A stretch of 64,000 nt of DNA, from the NCBI GenBank assembly GCA_030066085.1, contig JASJCI010000005.1, positions 100,479 through 164,478 of the forward strand, in the 5' to 3' direction. Positions 1 to 8,416 of the stretch are shown here, in pieces. How positions within the stretch are numbered: position 1 is the first letter of the stretch; every line of letters begins with the position of its first letter. The translations under genes were made by a program, and so were the position numbers. This DNA is from Gammaproteobacteria bacterium. Lineage in GTDB: Bacteria > Pseudomonadota > Gammaproteobacteria > GCA-001735895. The notes beneath the pieces are model-generated. The model did no database searches. It was given only the letters and a program-made list of their open reading frames with translations, and was not told the origin of the DNA.

Positions 1-36
1 AAGATGTTGGTCCGTTCGCCTTTCCAGGGACGGACT

Positions 37-1365
37 TTACAGGCTGTCGAAGGCCTTGTTAATCGCTTCCTCGAACAACTCCACATCCTGCATTTGCGTG
101 CACAGCGGCGGACAAATGCGCAACACGTTGCGATAGGCGCCCGACTTGCTCGCAACCAGCCCGAATTCACGCGTTTTTTCGAACAGGCGCGCCATGGTTT
201 CCGGGTCGGGTTCGCGACTGTCGCGGTTTTTAACCAGTTCCACCGCCATCATCATGCCGCGACCGCGCACATCACCGATCACTTCGTGGCGTGTTTGCAG
301 TTCACGCAACACGTCTAGCAGTGCAGTGCCGACCTGCTGCGCACGCGCCTGCAGTTCGTGCGCGTGGATCACGTGCAGCACCGCGCGACCCGCGGCACAG
401 CTGACCGGGTTGGCGCCATAGGTATGAAAATAAAACTTTTCCGCCATCGATTCCGCGATCTCGCGCTTGACGATCAGCGCCGCCAGCGGATAACCGTTGC
501 CGATGCCCTTGGCCGCGACCACGATGTCCGGCACCACGCCGGATTTCTGGAATGACCAGAAATCGTCACCGGTGCGCGCCATGCCGGCCTGCACCTCGTC
601 GATGATCAGCAGGCCGCCGGCCGCCCGGACGCGTTCGGCCGCGCCGCGGATATAGTCTTCGGGTATCGGCACGATGCCGCCGTAACCCTGCACCGGCTCG
701 ATCAGCATGCCGGCCACGCGCCCCGACGTGGCGTAGTGAATCGTGCCGTCGAGATCGTTGAGGTAGCTGTCGACGCCTGCACCGTGAATGCCGCGATACT
801 GGTCCGGCACCGGGGTGAAGTGAACCCCGCCGAGCAACGGCACCTTGTGGCGAAAACCGCTGATGCCGGTCACCGACTGCGCACCGAAGGTCGCGCCGTG
901 ATAGGCGTTGGTCAGCGATACGAGGTCGATGTTGCCGGTATGCGCCCGCGCCAGCAGGATTGCCATGTCGATGGCTTCGGCGCCGCTGTTCATCAGGTGC
1001 ACGGTCCAGTCTTCGCCGGCCGGGAAAGTGCGCGTGAGTTCTTCGGCGAAATGCGCCGGTACCGGGTGGAAAAACATCGTCGTGCAGTGCTGCAGCGTCT
1101 GCGCCTGGCGCGCCGCCTCGCGGGTCACGACCGGGTTGTTGTAACCCACGCTGATGGTCAGGTTCTGGCTCAGGCAGTCGAGGTAACGATTGCCCTTTTC
1201 GTCCCACAGGTAATTGTCCTGGCCGCGCTGGAAGATCAGCGGCGTCCGGTAGGGCACGAAAGCGCGCTGCGAAGCGGCGTAATAGCGATTGCGCCGCGCG
1301 ACGATCGCATCGGTGTCCCAGTCGGTTTCGAATTCGTGCTGATCGTGATCGAATTGTGAGTTCAT
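37..1365 (-). CDS. PLP-dependent class III aminotransferase (aspartate aminotransferase family)
   Basis: This encodes a 442-residue fold-type I, class III (omega) aminotransferase. The PLP-binding Asp lies in the motif LIIDEVQAGMARTG and the Schiff-base Lys in AAKGIGNGYP, both in the usual order; the length is typical of the family. The start at 1365 (MNSQFDHD) was chosen because the protein N-terminus begins there in relatives; an in-frame ATG at 1422 would add 19 residues of no recognisable character. The gene is divergent from an MttB-family methyltransferase gene and two dimethylglycine-dehydrogenase-like genes, which suggests, by inference only, that it moves the amino group of an amine or beta/gamma-amino acid released by that pathway. 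The substrate cannot be told from sequence; AGXT2-like or 4-aminobutyrate-like activities are alternatives. Confidence 0.88.
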   Translation of the reverse strand: MNSQFDHDQHEFETDWDTDAIVARRNRYYAASQRAFVPYRTPLIFQRGQDNYLWDEKGNRYLDCLSQNLTISVGYNNPVVTREAARQAQTLQHCTTMFFHPVPAHFAEELTRTFPAGEDWTVHLMNSGAEAIDMAILLARAHTGNIDLVSLTNAYHGATFGAQSVTGISGFRHKVPLLGGVHFTPVPDQYRGIHGAGVDSYLNDLDGTIHYATSGRVAGMLIEPVQGYGGIVPIPEDYIRGAAERVRAAGGLLIIDEVQAGMARTGDDFWSFQKSGVVPDIVVAAKGIGNGYPLAALIVKREIAESMAEKFYFHTYGANPVSCAAGRAVLHVIHAHELQARAQQVGTALLDVLRELQTRHEVIGDVRGRGMMMAVELVKNRDSREPDPETMARLFEKTREFGLVASKSGAYRNVLRICPPLCTQMQDVELFEEAINKAFDSL

Positions 1366-1490
1366 GTGAAATCCGCCCAGCGAAACTTTCGGCAACATAG
1401 GCCAACTCGAGCACGGATACAACTGTCCCGCGCGCAGTTTAAGACATTCTTATGGCGCTAATCAGAATTGCTGAAGCCGGCTTGCCGCGG

Positions 1491-1519
1491 TTGTCACGAC
1501 CGGCGGCAATGGTCAGAAT
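1491..1519 (+). promoter_or_regulatory. Putative sigma-70 promoter of the mttB-like operon
   Basis: TTGTCA (1491-1496) and CAGAAT (1514-1519) are separated by 17 bp, giving 5/6 and 4/6 matches to the -35 and -10 consensus. The predicted transcript start is about 25 nt upstream of the TTG start codon at 1549. It lies in the 183-bp divergent intergenic region. This is an inspection-based call, unsupported by expression data. Confidence 0.4.
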
Positions 1520-1548
1520 AGTCGCGGCACCAACGGGAGATTCAGCGC

Positions 1549-3090
1549 TTGGCGACAACCGCCGACAGTAACCGCAGGCGCCGCGGCCGACGGGTTCGCG
1601 GCCAGCCGCGTGAAGACAGCGGTGCACGCGCGCCTTACATCCAGCGCCGCGTGGCGAACTACGATATCCTCAGCGAGGAAGGTCTTTGCCTGATCGAACA
1701 CAATGCCGACCGCATCCTGCGCGATACCGGCATGGAATTCACCAACGACCCGGAGATCCTCGAACTGTTTCGCGCGGCCGGCGCCGATGTGCAGGCAGAG
1801 CGGGTGCGTTTCGAGCCGGGCATGTGTCGCAGCATCATCCAGGCCAGCGCGCCGCGTGAATACACCCAGCACGCGCGTAATCCCGCCAACAACCTGGTCA
1901 TTGGCGGCAACAATACCGTGTTGAGCCCGGTGTACGGGCCGGCCTTCGTGCACGATCTCGACCAGGGTCGGCGCTACGCGACGCTGGACGACTTCGACCG
2001 GTTGACCCGGATTCATAACATGCTGCCGCAGCTGCACCATGCCGGCGGTATCGTCTGCGAACCGGTGGATGTCCCGGTCAACAAGCGTCATCTCGACATG
2101 ATGCTGGCGCACATCCGTCACGGCGACCGCGCCCTGTTCGGCGCGCTGATCGGTCGTGAGCGCGCGGAAGATTCGGTGGCAATGGCGCGGATCCTGTTCG
2201 GCGACGACTTTGTCGATCGCAATACGGTGCTCTACGCGGTCAGCAACACCAACGCGCCGCTGGTCATGGACGAAGCCATGTCCGGCTCGCTCAAGGTGTA
2301 CGCGCGCAACAACCAGGCCGTCGCCTGCACGCCGTGGATGGTAACCGGCGCCATGAGCCCCTGTACCGAGGCGGGCACGCTGGCGCAACTGCTGGCCGAG
2401 GCGCTCGCGAGCTGTGCGCTGACCCAGCTGATTCGTCCGGGCGCGCCGTGCCTGATGGGCAGTTTTGCCACCGCGATGTCGATGCAGTCGGGCGCGCCGA
2501 CCTTCGGCATGCCGGAGGCCGCGCGCACGGTGCTGGCCGCGGGTCAGCTCGCGCGCCGGCTCGGGGTGCCGTTTCACACCGTCGGCAGCCTGACCGCGTC
2601 CAAGGTACCCGACAGCCAGGCCCAGCAGGAAGGCACGCTGTCGCTGACGATGGCGGTACTGGCGGGCGCCAATTTCATCAACCATGCCACCGGCTGGCTC
2701 GAGGGCGGGCTTTGCACCGGCTATGAAAAAACGATCATCGACGCCGATCTGTGCGGCAAGCTGATCGAGTTTTGCCGCGGCATCGACCTGTCGGACAACG
2801 CGCAGGCGATGGACGCCATTGCCGAGGTCGGGCCGGGCAGCCATTTCCTCTCCAGTCAACACACGCTGGCGAACTTCGAGTCCGCCTACTATCGTTCGCC
2901 GCTGGCCGACGCCAACTCGTTCGAGCAGTGGCAAAGCGAGGGTTCGCTGCAAACCGCGCAGCGCGCCAATCGCATCTGGAAACAGCTGCTGGCCGATTAC
3001 CAGCCGCCGCCGCTGGATCCGGCAATCGACGAAGCCCTGCAGGACTATGTCGCGCGCCGCAAGGCCGAGATGCCCGACCGCAGCTACTGA
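1549..3090 (+). CDS. Trimethylamine methyltransferase (MttB) family protein, non-pyrrolysine type
   Basis: This 513-residue protein belongs to the MttB/COG5598 family. Characterised members transfer a methyl group from a quaternary or tertiary amine (trimethylamine, glycine betaine, proline betaine, carnitine) to a corrinoid protein. It has the family's Gly/Ala-rich TIM-barrel segments such as MTGAMSPCTEAGTLAQ and TFGMPEAARTVLAAGQLA. No in-frame amber codon interrupts the reading frame, so it is not the pyrrolysine enzyme. It starts with TTG, chosen because a GGGAGA Shine-Dalgarno sequence lies about 9 nt upstream and the frame has no better start. The two downstream genes encode folate-linked demethylating flavoenzymes, pointing to betaine or N-methylamino acid breakdown. 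No corrinoid protein (MttC) gene is visible here. Confidence 0.88.
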   Translation: MATTADSNRRRRGRRVRGQPREDSGARAPYIQRRVANYDILSEEGLCLIEHNADRILRDTGMEFTNDPEILELFRAAGADVQAERVRFEPGMCRSIIQASAPREYTQHARNPANNLVIGGNNTVLSPVYGPAFVHDLDQGRRYATLDDFDRLTRIHNMLPQLHHAGGIVCEPVDVPVNKRHLDMMLAHIRHGDRALFGALIGRERAEDSVAMARILFGDDFVDRNTVLYAVSNTNAPLVMDEAMSGSLKVYARNNQAVACTPWMVTGAMSPCTEAGTLAQLLAEALASCALTQLIRPGAPCLMGSFATAMSMQSGAPTFGMPEAARTVLAAGQLARRLGVPFHTVGSLTASKVPDSQAQQEGTLSLTMAVLAGANFINHATGWLEGGLCTGYEKTIIDADLCGKLIEFCRGIDLSDNAQAMDAIAEVGPGSHFLSSQHTLANFESAYYRSPLADANSFEQWQSEGSLQTAQRANRIWKQLLADYQPPPLDPAIDEALQDYVARRKAEMPDRSY

Positions 3091-3240
3091 TGCGAAAGAC
3101 GTGACCTTGAATGCTGCTTGCCGCCGACGACAACGCCCGATCCGCAAGGTTGATTTTGCTGGCGATCGTACCGGACTTTGCTTTGGTTGCGCTTACGTTT
3201 GCGGGCGGCAACCGGTGTTGCCGCGACGGGGGAATTACGG

Positions 3241-5643
3241 GTGACTGAGGAGCGCGAAGTAGTGATCGTCGGTGGCGGGGCGATCGGGCTCAGCATCGCG
3301 ATGCACCTCGGCGACCTGGGTGTCAGCGATGTCCTGCTGCTCGAACGCCACCAGTTGACCAGCGGCACCAGCTGGCACGCCGCCGGCATCGTCGGCCCGC
3401 TGCGCGCGAGCATGAACCTGACGCGGCTCGCGCAGTACGCGATCGAACTGTTCGCCGACCTGCAACAGCGTACCGGCCAGGATACCGGCTATCGTCGCAC
3501 CGGCGGCATCTGGCTCGCGCAGACCGCGGCCCGCATGGTCGAGCTGCGGCGCCTCAAGGCGATGGGTGATCGCAGCGGCCTGCATGCCGAGATGCTCGGG
3601 CCGCGCGAGATCGCGTCGCGATTTGCGCTGGTGCGCTGCGACGACCTGGCCGGCGGCCTGTGGGTCGAAGAGGACAGCCAGGTCAACCCGGTCGACCTGT
3701 GCATGGCCTACGCCCGCGCGGCGCGCGCGCAGGGTGTCGAGTTGCGCGAAAACTCTGCGGTAACGTCGATCGATGTCGCGGACGGCGGACTGCACGGGGT
3801 GGTGCTGGCCGACGGCAGGCGGATAAACTGCCGCCGGCTGGTACTGGCCGCCGGGGCCTGGTCGCGGCAGCTCGCGGCCGGCTGTGGCATCGGGCTGCCG
3901 CTGGTGGCCTGCGAACACATGTACCTCGTGACCGATGTCGTCGACGACCTGCCGGATCCCTGTCCGATCCTGCGCGATCTTGATGGCGGCATCTATTTCA
4001 AGGGGGATAACGGCAAGCTCGTGCTCGGCGCTTTCGAAGCCAACCCCAAGCCCTGGCAGGCCGCCGCAGGCGATGCGCCCTTCCTGATGTTCGACGAGGA
4101 CTGGGAGCAGGCCGCACCGATGCTCGACGCGGGCATCCACCGGGTACCCGCGATCGCCGACCAGGGTATTACACATTTCATGAATGGACCCGAGACCTTT
4201 ACCCCGGACACCCGCCAGCTGATGGGCGAAGTGCCGGGCTGCCGCGGCCTGTTCGTCGCCGCCGGCTTCAATTCGATCGGCATCGTATCGTCGGCCGGCG
4301 TCGGCAAGGTCATGGCGCGGTGGGTGCGCGACGGCGCCGCGCCGATGGACCTGTGGGAAGTCGACCTGCAGCGTCTCGATCCGCTAATGGCAGGAGACGA
4401 ATTCCTGCAACGGCGTTTGCCGGAAGCGGTGCACAACCAGTTTGCGATGCACTGGCCGTTCAAACAGTATCGCGGCGGTCGCGACCTGCGGCGCTCGGCC
4501 TGGCACCAACGTCTCGCCGCCCGGGGCGCCGTGTTCGGTGCGCCGACCGGCTGGGAGCGGCCACTGTGGTATGCCGTCGAGGCCGACGAGTCCGCGTTGC
4601 GCTACAGCCACGAGCGCCAGTGCTGGTGGCCGGCGGCCCGGCGCGAAGCCCGTCACTGCAGCGCGCACGCCAGCCTGTTCGAACTCAGCCCCTTCGCCAA
4701 GTTCGAAGTTCGTGGCCCGGGTGCACTGGCCTGGCTGCAAACGCTCTGTTGCAGCGATCTCGACCTGGCAGCGGGGCGCATCCGCTACACGCTGTTGCTG
4801 AACGAACGCGGTGGCATCGAAGCCGAGCTGACCGTGACGCGACTGGCCGCGGATCGATTCTGGATCGTCGGCGGCGCGGCCACCCGCTTCAAGGACCTGG
4901 AGTGGCTGCGCAGGCACCTGCCGGACGGCGGCCTGGTCGAACTGCGGGATAGGACCGACGAGTACGCGGTGCTCGGCCTCATGGGGCCCGCGTCGCGCGA
5001 GCTGATGCAGGCCGCGAGCGGCCTCGACTGTCGCGACACGGCTTTTCCGTTTGCGAGCGCGAGAGTATTCGCGATCGATGGGACCGAGGCGTTGGCGCTG
5101 CGGCTCAGTTACGTCGGTGAACTCGGCTGGGAAGTTTACCTGCCGCTGGCGCAGGCGGAGGCCTGGCTGGAGCGCCTGCTCGAGCTCGATTTTACTCGGC
5201 AAATCGGTATGGCCGGGCATTTTGCCCTCGATGCCTGCCGGCTGGAAATCGGCTTCCGTCACTGGGGGCACGACATGGGGCCCGATGACACACCCTACGA
5301 GTGCGAACTCGGCTTTGCCGTGGCGCTGGACAAGCGGTCCGATTTTATCGGCCGGCAGGCCCTGCTCGAACAGCAGGAGCGCGGCTGGCGCAAACAGTCG
5401 AAACTCTGTCGCGTGCTGGCCGACGAGGTCCTGTTGCTGCACGAGGAACCGGTGTACAGAGGCACGCGGATCGTCGGTCACTGCACCTCGGGCGGACTCG
5501 GCTTTCGCTGTCAACAGGCCCTTGCATTCGTCATGTTCTACGATCGCGCCGACCTGGCCGCGACCGATTTCGAAATCGAGATTGCCGGTGAACGTTACCC
5601 GCTGGCGGTGCTCGAGCAACCACCGCGGAGGCCGGCAAGATGA
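3241..5643 (+). CDS. FAD-dependent oxidoreductase with GcvT-like folate domain (dimethylglycine/sarcosine dehydrogenase family), copy 1
   Basis: This 800-residue two-domain protein has an N-terminal DAO-type FAD domain with the dinucleotide-binding motif VIVGGGAIGLS. The segment TSGTSWHAAG contains the His that carries covalent FAD in dimethylglycine dehydrogenase. From about residue 430 there is a GcvT-like aminomethyltransferase domain (for example YVGELGWEVYLPLAQAEAW), which in relatives hands the released one-carbon unit to tetrahydrofolate. The GTG at 3241 was chosen because GGGGGA lies 8 nt upstream and the FAD fold begins there; an in-frame ATG at 3178 would add 21 unlikely residues. 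Its stop overlaps the next gene by 4 nt. The substrate is unknown; sarcosine, dimethylglycine or another N-methyl amine are candidates. Confidence 0.88.
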   Translation: MTEEREVVIVGGGAIGLSIAMHLGDLGVSDVLLLERHQLTSGTSWHAAGIVGPLRASMNLTRLAQYAIELFADLQQRTGQDTGYRRTGGIWLAQTAARMVELRRLKAMGDRSGLHAEMLGPREIASRFALVRCDDLAGGLWVEEDSQVNPVDLCMAYARAARAQGVELRENSAVTSIDVADGGLHGVVLADGRRINCRRLVLAAGAWSRQLAAGCGIGLPLVACEHMYLVTDVVDDLPDPCPILRDLDGGIYFKGDNGKLVLGAFEANPKPWQAAAGDAPFLMFDEDWEQAAPMLDAGIHRVPAIADQGITHFMNGPETFTPDTRQLMGEVPGCRGLFVAAGFNSIGIVSSAGVGKVMARWVRDGAAPMDLWEVDLQRLDPLMAGDEFLQRRLPEAVHNQFAMHWPFKQYRGGRDLRRSAWHQRLAARGAVFGAPTGWERPLWYAVEADESALRYSHERQCWWPAARREARHCSAHASLFELSPFAKFEVRGPGALAWLQTLCCSDLDLAAGRIRYTLLLNERGGIEAELTVTRLAADRFWIVGGAATRFKDLEWLRRHLPDGGLVELRDRTDEYAVLGLMGPASRELMQAASGLDCRDTAFPFASARVFAIDGTEALALRLSYVGELGWEVYLPLAQAEAWLERLLELDFTRQIGMAGHFALDACRLEIGFRHWGHDMGPDDTPYECELGFAVALDKRSDFIGRQALLEQQERGWRKQSKLCRVLADEVLLLHEEPVYRGTRIVGHCTSGGLGFRCQQALAFVMFYDRADLAATDFEIEIAGERYPLAVLEQPPRRPAR

Positions 5644-8042
5644 AATCTCACGCTCGCGTCGTCGTGATCGGCGGCGGCGTCATGGGCTGCTCGCTGCTGT
5701 ATCACCTCGCCAGGCTCGGCTGGCAGGATCTCGTGCTGCTGGAGAAGAATGAACTGACCGCCGGTTCGACCTGGCACGCGGCGGGCCTGTGTACGCACTA
5801 CGCGCATAACATCACGATCATGAACCTGCGCGCACACAGCGTGCGCCTGTACAGCGGCGAACTGGAGGCGGATACCGGTCAACCCGTCAGTTTCCATGCC
5901 TGCGGCGCGCTGCGCGTCACGCGCTTGCCGGACCGGCTCGACGAATATCGCCAGGTGCGCGGGATCGGGCGCTTTGCCGGCTTCGATTTCGAAATACTGA
6001 CACCCGCCGAGTTGCAGGCGATATACCCCCTGGCGCAAGTCGATGACCTGATCGGCGCCATCTACGAACCGCTCGACGGCCACGTCGATCCCAGCCAGGC
6101 GACGCACGCGATGGCGCGCGGCGCGCGTGATCGCGGCGCCGAGATCTATCGCAATACAGCGGTTACCGCGATCGAGCAGCTGCCGAACCGTGAATGGCTG
6201 GTCACCACCGAGCAGGGGCATATTCACGCCGAGCACCTGGTCAACGCGGCCGGTACCTGGTGCCGCGAGATCGGCGACATGATGGGGGTGGATCTGCCGG
6301 TTGTACCGATGTTGCACCAGTACCTGGTGACCGATCGCATCGACGCGTTCGCCGCGCTCGAGCGCGAGCTGCCGATGATTCGCGACCCGGACGAGAGCTG
6401 GTACCTGCGCATGGAGCGCGACGGGGTGATCATCGGCCCGTATGAAAAGCACGGCAAACCGTGGTCGATCGACGGTGTACCGCCGGCCTTCGGCATGGAG
6501 TTACTGGAACCTGATATCGACGCCATCGCCGATATCGCCGCGCTCGCGATGGCGCGGGTGCCGGCGGCGGGCGAGGGCGGCATCAAGCGCGTGGTCAACG
6601 GCCCGATCACGTTTACCCCGGACGCCAATCCATTGATCGGGCCGGCTTTCGGCCTCGACAATGCCTGGCTGCTGACCGGTTCGTCGATGGGCGTGATGGA
6701 AGGCGGCGGCGCCGGGCGTATGCTGGCGGAGTGGATGGATGGCGGTGAACCGCCGATGGATGCGCTGGCAGTCGACGCGCGTCGCTTCGGCGGCTACGCC
6801 GACCGTGACTACCGGGTGGCCAAAGCGGTCGAGTGTTTTGCCGCGCAGTTCGGCATCCACTATCCCTACGAAGAGCGCCCCGCGGGCCGACCGGGCCTGG
6901 TCACGCCGGTCTACGAAGCCTTGCGGCAGCACGGCGCCGTGTTCGGCAGCGCTTACGGTCGCGAGCGGCCCAACTGGTTTTGCCGGGACAGGTCGATTAC
7001 CGAATCAACCCTGAGTTTCAGCAGGGCCAACTGGTTCGACGCGGTCGCACAAGAATGTCGCCAGCTGCACGAAAACGTTGCGCTCGCGGACCTGTCGGTG
7101 TTCGCCAAGTTTCGCATCCGCGGCGCGGACGCGGCGCGCTTCGTCGACCGGCTCGGCGCCAATCGCGTACCGGCGATCGGCCGGCTCGGGTTGACGCACG
7201 CACTGACGCCCGCGGGTGGTGTCGCAGCGGAATTTTCGGTGACGCGGCTCGGCGAACACGATTTTTATCTCGCCAGTGCCGCTGCCGCCCGGCGCCAGGA
7301 TGCCGACCTGCTGCGGCAGCGCTCGGCCGGACTCGATCTCGAGATCGCTGACCTCAGCGAGGAGCGCGGCGTATTCGGTGTGATGGGTCCGCGGGCCGAG
7401 GCCCTGCTGCAATCGCTGACGGATGCGGATTTATCGCCCGCCGGCTTTCCGTGGCTGGGCGCACGGCCACTCAGGGTCGGCGGCATCGAGGTCGTTGCGC
7501 TGCGCGTTTCCTATGTCGGCGAGGCCGGCTTCGAACTGCACCATGCGCTTGCCGACCAGCGCCCGCTGTTCGACCGCCTGCTGCAGGCCGGGCGCAAGTT
7601 CGAGGCCGGTTTTTACGGTGCGTTTGCGATGAACGCGATGCGCCTCGAAATGGGATACCGCGCCTGGGGTGTCGACCTCACGACCGAGCGCACACCGCTG
7701 GAAGCCGGGCTCGATCACCTCGTTCACGTCGGCAAGCGTGAATTTATCGGCCGCGACGCGATGCTGGCGCGTGCCGACCGCGACGATCGCTGGAGCCTGC
7801 GGATGCTCGAGTTCGATGTTGCGGACATCGATCCGTTTTATGGCCATACGGTATTCGTCGGCAACGAGGCAGTCGGCACGGTTACCTCCGCCGCCTTTGG
7901 CCACCGGCTGCAAAAGCCGGTTGGCCTGGCCTGGTTGCGTCGGGAGATCGATTCCGTTAGCAATCTCGAGGCTGAAATTCTCGGTCGGCGACGTGGCGTC
8001 TGCCTGGCCCGGCCGCTGGGATTAGCCTGGATGTGTGATTGA
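5640..8042 (+). CDS. Dimethylglycine dehydrogenase-like FAD/GcvT protein, copy 2
   Basis: This 800-residue protein is a paralogue of the preceding one and starts at an ATG overlapping its stop (ATGA). It has the FAD motif VVVIGGGVMGCSLLYHLA, the covalent-FAD motif LTAGSTWHAAG, the segment RVVNGPITFTPDANPLIGP and a C-terminal GcvT-like folate domain with SYVGEAGFELHHALADQ. Sequence along the whole length is closer to mitochondrial dimethylglycine dehydrogenase than copy 1 is. The likely role is oxidative N-demethylation with transfer of the methyl carbon to tetrahydrofolate. Two different enzymes of this type in one operon would allow two successive demethylations; this is inference. Confidence 0.9.
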   Translation: MKSHARVVVIGGGVMGCSLLYHLARLGWQDLVLLEKNELTAGSTWHAAGLCTHYAHNITIMNLRAHSVRLYSGELEADTGQPVSFHACGALRVTRLPDRLDEYRQVRGIGRFAGFDFEILTPAELQAIYPLAQVDDLIGAIYEPLDGHVDPSQATHAMARGARDRGAEIYRNTAVTAIEQLPNREWLVTTEQGHIHAEHLVNAAGTWCREIGDMMGVDLPVVPMLHQYLVTDRIDAFAALERELPMIRDPDESWYLRMERDGVIIGPYEKHGKPWSIDGVPPAFGMELLEPDIDAIADIAALAMARVPAAGEGGIKRVVNGPITFTPDANPLIGPAFGLDNAWLLTGSSMGVMEGGGAGRMLAEWMDGGEPPMDALAVDARRFGGYADRDYRVAKAVECFAAQFGIHYPYEERPAGRPGLVTPVYEALRQHGAVFGSAYGRERPNWFCRDRSITESTLSFSRANWFDAVAQECRQLHENVALADLSVFAKFRIRGADAARFVDRLGANRVPAIGRLGLTHALTPAGGVAAEFSVTRLGEHDFYLASAAAARRQDADLLRQRSAGLDLEIADLSEERGVFGVMGPRAEALLQSLTDADLSPAGFPWLGARPLRVGGIEVVALRVSYVGEAGFELHHALADQRPLFDRLLQAGRKFEAGFYGAFAMNAMRLEMGYRAWGVDLTTERTPLEAGLDHLVHVGKREFIGRDAMLARADRDDRWSLRMLEFDVADIDPFYGHTVFVGNEAVGTVTSAAFGHRLQKPVGLAWLRREIDSVSNLEAEILGRRRGVCLARPLGLAWMCD

Positions 8043-8416
8043 AGCGGCGCGGCACCGGGGCTGGTGCAACATCAGGTACGGCACATCTGCCGGGTGCAGC
8101 CGCATACCGGGATCAAGTTCGGGCTGCCCCTACCCCATGCCCTGGTGGTGCGCTGCCGGCCGTCGATTGCGCCAGAGTCGGTCCCCGGACCCGCGGAATC
8201 TGGGGCCAATGACCGCTCGGCGCCGGCTGACTCCGATGGCGACAGGGGTCAGCCATGTCAGTTCCGGGCAGGGTTTGTCGCGGGTCCCCGGGGCCACCAA
8301 AAAACCGGGTGCGCTATACCCGTTGCCACGCACAATCAGCGCTTTGTGCCTATACTCAGCGGTGTATTTGGCCTGAATTCGAGAAGTTGACCAAGAAAGC
8401 CGAAAAGGTATCCGAG
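8043..8416 (+). other. 374-bp non-coding gap between the flavoenzyme operon and the hybrid kinase
   Basis: I see no convincing gene here. Short open frames overlap in several phases but have no Shine-Dalgarno sequence or recognisable product. A GC-rich stem-loop (GCACC, six-base loop, GGTGC) follows closely after the stop of the flavoenzyme but has no T-run. A TATACT hexamer (8351-8356) could be the -10 box of the kinase gene, but no good -35 lies 16-18 bp upstream. Confidence 0.5.

Noticed and set aside
10..35. GTCCGT/ACGGAC inverted repeat downstream of the aminotransferase as a terminator
   Set aside because: Six-bp arms with a 14-nt loop and no T-run on the minus strand; support too weak, and the window ends just beyond.
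1549..3090. Pyrrolysine-type trimethylamine methyltransferase
   Set aside because: No in-frame amber codon in the reading frame; it belongs to the non-pyrrolysine branch.
1513..3147. 544-codon minus-strand frame opposite the MttB-like gene
   Set aside because: The plus-strand protein has clear MttB-family motifs and a ribosome-binding site; the minus frame shows only Arg/Gln/His-rich shadow composition.
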